Assembly (NCBI GenBank): GCA_964598695.1
Contig: CAZRDB010000101.1
Location: 1-17,714 of the forward strand
Direction of reading: 5' to 3'
Length of the DNA: 17,714 bases
From: CAZRDB01 sp964598695
GTDB taxonomy: Bacteria; Armatimonadota; Zipacnadia; UBA1398
The notes below the pieces were generated by a model. The model worked only from the letters and a program-made list of their open reading frames with translations, made no database searches and was not told the origin of the DNA. The translations under genes and the position numbers were made by a program. Shown here piece by piece: positions 14,324-17,714 of the stretch. How positions within the stretch are numbered: position 1 is the stretch's first letter; every line of letters begins with the position of its first letter.

Positions 14324-17300
14324 ATGCCCGGTCTGCGTCCGGCCCGGAGTCCGCTCGTCACCCGCCGAAGGGAGCGGCCGCTCGGTTCCCTGGTCGTGGC
14401 CACGCTCCTCGCCCTGCTCGCGCCCCTGGAGGCCCTCCCCGCGATGGATCCCCCGCTCGCCCGGATGCCCGACGGCTTCTTCCCGCTCCACGTCGACGAC
14501 GGCGGCGCCGACGGCTGCCACCCGCACATCGGGGCGGCCGGCTCGGCCCTGTTCGCTCCCGGCGATGTCGACGGCGACGAGCGCGCCCGCACGGTCTCGT
14601 GGGACTGGAAGGGCTTCCCCGTCGTGTACGAGGGTCTCGACCCGGAACGCCGGTACATCATTGCGGTGACCTACGCCAACGAGCGGTTCAACGAGCGGGT
14701 CCAGACGCTGCGCATGGGCGGCTCGATGCTCCACGGCGCGCACGCCCTCCCGCGGGGCGGGGTCGAGCGGCTCCTGTTCGAGATCCCCCCCGAGGCGGTC
14801 GCGGGCGGGGTGCTACGCCTCGAGTTCGGGCTCGAGCGCGGCCCGAACGCCGTCGTCTCGGCCGTCGAGCTGTGGACCGACGCCCCCGTGCCGCCGGAGC
14901 TGCACCTGGTCGGCCTCGCGGGGCTCTACGGGCCGCTCTCGGGCCGCGCGGTCAGCGGGACGCGGGAGCCGGCGGCCGGCGTACGGGTGGCCCTGCGGGC
15001 CGAGGGCGACGCCGAGGTGCTCGCCGAGGCGACGACCGAGGCTGACGGGCGGTTCGCGCTGCCCCGGGCGGCGGTCGAGGCGGCGGCCGCTCGCGGCGCC
15101 GCGCGGTTGGAGGCGACCGACGGCTCCGTGCGCGCCTCGGCGGTGATCCCCCGCGAGGACCTGGCGTTTGAGCCCGTGCGGTACGTGCCGATCCCGGCCG
15201 AGCTGCCCGGCGCCGGCCCGCCAAGCCGTCTGCTCGACGGCACATGGCGGCTCCGAACCGAGGGCGTCTCGGAGGCGCGGCGCCTGCCGCTCACGGCCGA
15301 CGGCTGGTGCCCGATCGAAGTGCCCGGTCAGTGGGCCCAACAGGGATTCGAGATCGACCCCGCGCAGCCGGTCGCGGTTGCGACGGTCTTCGAGGCGCCT
15401 GCCGCCTGGGCCGACATGCGGGTGTTCCTGCGCTTCGACGCGGTCCATGGCGGGGTGGAGTACTCCCTGAACGGCCGCCGGCTCGGCCGGAGCGAGCGGC
15501 TCTTCACGCCGGTCGAGTGGGAGATCACCGACCACGTCCGGCTCGGCGCGGCCAACCGGCTCGACCTCGCGATGGTGGCGGAGACGCTGTCGGAGCAGCT
15601 CTCCCACAGCTCGGGCTACGCCTTCCACAGCCTCGCGGGGATCGACCGCAGCGTGCGGATCTACGCGGTCCCGCGGACGCACGTCGCAACCCTCCGCCTG
15701 CGGCCCGAGCTGGACGAGGACCTGCGGAGCGGGTCGCTCGGGCTCGAGGTCGGGCTCATGGCCGAGGGGGCGTGCGGCCGCCTCGCGCTCGAGGTGGAGC
15801 TGCGCGACGGCGCCGGCCAGGCGGTGGCCGGCTCGCCGCTTCGGATCGAGCTGAGACCTCCGCCCGAGGGCCTCTCGCAGCACGCCGTGCGCCTCGGGGT
15901 TGCCGCACCCCGGCTCTGGAGCGCGGAGAAGCCGAACCTGTACGCGATGCGGCTCTCGCTCCGGGAGGGCGGGCGCGTGCTGGAGACTATCAAGCGGGCG
16001 GTGGGCTTCCGGCGCATCGAGGTGCGCGGCTCCGAACTGCTGGTGAACGGGCGGGCGGTGAAGCTCGCGGGCGGCTGCCGGCACGAGATCGATCCCCTCA
16101 CCGGCAGGGCCGCCACCGCGCGGTGGGCGGAGGAGGATGTGCGGCTGATGAAGGCCGCCAACCTCAACATGATCCGCACCGCTCACTACCCGCCGACGCG
16201 GGAGCTGCTCGACGCCGCCGATCGGATCGGGATGTACGTCGAGGTGGAGGCGCCCTTCTGCTGGGTGGGGGCCGAGAGCGACCCAAGCCACCTCCGGGCC
16301 TACCTCGATCCGACCTCGGCGATGGTCGACGCCTGCCACGATCATCCGAGCGTGCTGCTGTGGTCGATCGCCAACGAGTCGGCCTTCAACCCCCTGTTCG
16401 AGGTCTCGGCGCAGCTCGTGCGCGACCTGGACCCGACGCGACCCCGCACGTTCAACTACCCGGATCCGAAGGCGATCTGCGAGATCGCCAACCTCCACTA
16501 CCCGCCGCGGCCGTATGACGACCAACTGCCCGGCGACCCGAGACCGATCCTGCTCGGCGAGTACAACTTCCCCATCTGCCACGAGCAGACCGACGTGATG
16601 ATCGACCCCGGCCTGCGCGAGCTGTGGGGCGCCGGCCAGGCCGACCCCGGCTCGGAGTGGGCCGCCGCGTGCGCGAGGGACTTCCACGAGCCCTACATGC
16701 AGCCCGGCATGCCGCCGGGGACCTGGGAGGGGATCCTCGACTCGCGCCGCGTGATCGGCGGCGACATCTGGGCGTTCCTCGACGACACGTTCTACCTCCC
16801 GGGCGGGAGGAGCGTCGGCTACTCGTGGCATCACGGGTTCTGGGGGCTCATCGACGCGTGGCGACGGCCCAAGCCCGAGTGGTGGCTCGCCAAGATGATC
16901 TACAGCCCCATCCGGTTCCCCCACCGGACGCTCCCCTTCGAGCCGGGGCAGCGCGCGCTGGCAGTCCCCGTCGGCAACCGGTACGCGTTCACCGACCTCT
17001 CCGAGCTGCGGCTCACGTGGCAGCTCGGCAAAGCGGAGGGGACGCTGTCGATCGCGCTGGCCCCCGGCGAGGACGGCACGCTCACGGTCCCGCTCCCGCC
17101 ATTGGCGGCGGCGGGCGATGAGCTGGTGCTGCGGGCATTCGGGCCGGACGACGCGCTCGTAACCGCCGCGGCGATCACGCTCGGCGCGCGCCGGCGTGTC
17201 GAGGTCCCGGCCGCCGCGGCCGGCGCCCCCGCCTGGCGTAGGGTCAACGGGAGGCTCTCGGTCGAGGGAGACGGCTTCGCGTTCGCGCTCGATGAGCGGA

Positions 17301-17714
17301 CGGGGCGCATCCTCTCCCACGGCGAGACGCGCGTACGGCTCCGCGCCTTCCCGCAGCCGCACGTGACCCGGTTCGACTTCGGCGATCTGATCGGGCCGAG
17401 CGCCCTCCCCTACGCGGTGCTCCCGCCGACCGCCTCGCGCACCATCGAGGAGGTCCGGGCCGAGGAGGCCGACGGCGCGCTCGAGATCACCGTCCGCGAC
17501 CGGTACGAGAACTTCGCCGGGACCACGGTGTGGCGGCTCGATCGCGCGGGGCACGGATCGGTCCGGTACGACTACGCCTACTCGGGCGATGAGCTGCCGT
17601 GCCGCGAGATCGGGATCCGGGTGCTCGCCGACGGCGCCTGTGAGGAGCTGAGCTGGCGTCGCTGGTCGGAGTGGGGCGGAGTCTACCCGGAGGACAGCAT
17701 CTCGCGCACCGTGG
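14324..17714 (+). CDS. Secreted GH2-family glycosidase, cut by the right edge
   Basis: The frame is open from ATG 14324, six bases after GGAGGT, to the window end (1130 codons, no stop). An Arg-rich N-terminus and the core LGSLVVATLLALLAP form a signal peptide ending near EALPA. Then come a beta domain of unrecognised family (about 45-185), a short carboxypeptidase-regulatory-like Ig segment (about 205-275, AAGVRVALRAEG to TTEADGRFAL), the GH2 sugar-binding domain (from DGTWRLR, about 305-435), a GH2 Ig-like domain, and the TIM barrel (about 565-860). The barrel holds RHEIDPLTG, NMIRTAHYPP (615-624), the likely acid/base Glu685 in LWSIANES and likely nucleophile Glu746 in ILLGEYNFP. From about 972 it resembles a small beta-galactosidase C-terminal domain. 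The family includes beta-galactosidases, glucuronidases and mannosidases; the specificity is not evident. It is divergent from the sensor kinase gene. Confidence 0.88.
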   Translation, partial: MPGLRPARSPLVTRRRERPLGSLVVATLLALLAPLEALPAMDPPLARMPDGFFPLHVDDGGADGCHPHIGAAGSALFAPGDVDGDERARTVSWDWKGFPVVYEGLDPERRYIIAVTYANERFNERVQTLRMGGSMLHGAHALPRGGVERLLFEIPPEAVAGGVLRLEFGLERGPNAVVSAVELWTDAPVPPELHLVGLAGLYGPLSGRAVSGTREPAAGVRVALRAEGDAEVLAEATTEADGRFALPRAAVEAAAARGAARLEATDGSVRASAVIPREDLAFEPVRYVPIPAELPGAGPPSRLLDGTWRLRTEGVSEARRLPLTADGWCPIEVPGQWAQQGFEIDPAQPVAVATVFEAPAAWADMRVFLRFDAVHGGVEYSLNGRRLGRSERLFTPVEWEITDHVRLGAANRLDLAMVAETLSEQLSHSSGYAFHSLAGIDRSVRIYAVPRTHVATLRLRPELDEDLRSGSLGLEVGLMAEGACGRLALEVELRDGAGQAVAGSPLRIELRPPPEGLSQHAVRLGVAAPRLWSAEKPNLYAMRLSLREGGRVLETIKRAVGFRRIEVRGSELLVNGRAVKLAGGCRHEIDPLTGRAATARWAEEDVRLMKAANLNMIRTAHYPPTRELLDAADRIGMYVEVEAPFCWVGAESDPSHLRAYLDPTSAMVDACHDHPSVLLWSIANESAFNPLFEVSAQLVRDLDPTRPRTFNYPDPKAICEIANLHYPPRPYDDQLPGDPRPILLGEYNFPICHEQTDVMIDPGLRELWGAGQADPGSEWAAACARDFHEPYMQPGMPPGTWEGILDSRRVIGGDIWAFLDDTFYLPGGRSVGYSWHHGFWGLIDAWRRPKPEWWLAKMIYSPIRFPHRTLPFEPGQRALAVPVGNRYAFTDLSELRLTWQLGKAEGTLSIALAPGEDGTLTVPLPPLAAAGDELVLRAFGPDDALVTAAAITLGARRRVEVPAAAAGAPAWRRVNGRLSVEGDGFAFALDERTGRILSHGETRVRLRAFPQPHVTRFDFGDLIGPSALPYAVLPPTASRTIEEVRAEEADGALEITVRDRYENFAGTTVWRLDRAGHGSVRYDYAYSGDELPCREIGIRVLADGACEELSWRRWSEWGGVYPEDSISRTV

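Noticed and set aside
14182..14661. Long N-terminal extension of the sensor kinase
   Set aside because: It would overlap the GH2 signal peptide and N-terminal domain antisense. Its Arg/Ser/Pro composition is that of a shadow frame.
14813..17554. 913-codon minus-strand open frame opposite the GH2 gene
   Set aside because: Antisense shadow. The plus strand is continuously open with GH2 catalytic motifs, a signal peptide and a strong ribosome binding site.

Overview
The window comes from a GC-rich bacterium (strong G/C bias at third codon positions) that exports much of its carbohydrate machinery. The gene set is a Tat-type aldo/keto reductase, a GFO/IDH/MocA oxidoreductase, a ThuA protein fused to HEAT repeats and a discoidin-like domain, and a large secreted GH2 glycosidase. 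This set is typical of Planctomycetota, Armatimonadota and related uncultured phyla. That placement is an inference from gene content; there is no rRNA or marker gene here. Clear Shine-Dalgarno sequences precede most starts. Among eight final stop codons six are TAG, which is unusual at this GC content.

Layout, left to right. (1) The start of an unrecognised minus-strand gene runs off the left edge (1-245). (2) A plus-strand lipoprotein with two bacterial Ig-like domains and a propeller-like C-terminus (430-1953) is split by an in-frame TAG at 1534-1536; a strong terminator follows. (3) A four-gene minus-strand block, probably one operon, is transcribed 9428 to 2105: ThuA-HEAT-discoidin protein, GFO/IDH oxidoreductase, Lon-type protease lipoprotein, aldo/keto reductase. 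Its second gene has an in-frame TAG exactly between a Tat signal peptide and the catalytic domain. (4) Divergent from it on the plus strand are an MFS transporter and a TauE/SafE-type permease (9691-11866). (5) A hybrid sensor histidine kinase on the minus strand (11863-14181) converges with the permease, the two genes sharing the bases CTAG as stops. (6) Divergent from the kinase, a GH2 glycosidase (14324 to beyond the right edge).

The enzymes suggest oxidation and cleavage of glycans or sugar derivatives in the cell envelope, with an anchored protease of unknown target and two transporters. The kinase is a candidate regulator, but no target site is visible.

The most notable observations are the two otherwise intact genes each broken by a single in-frame TAG, and the membrane-anchored Lon-type protease without an ATPase module. 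Once starts are set from ribosome binding sites, no gene-free stretch exceeds 300 bases. The longest is 262 bases (9429-9690) and holds nested inverted repeats. I found no tRNA, rRNA, CRISPR array or insertion sequence.
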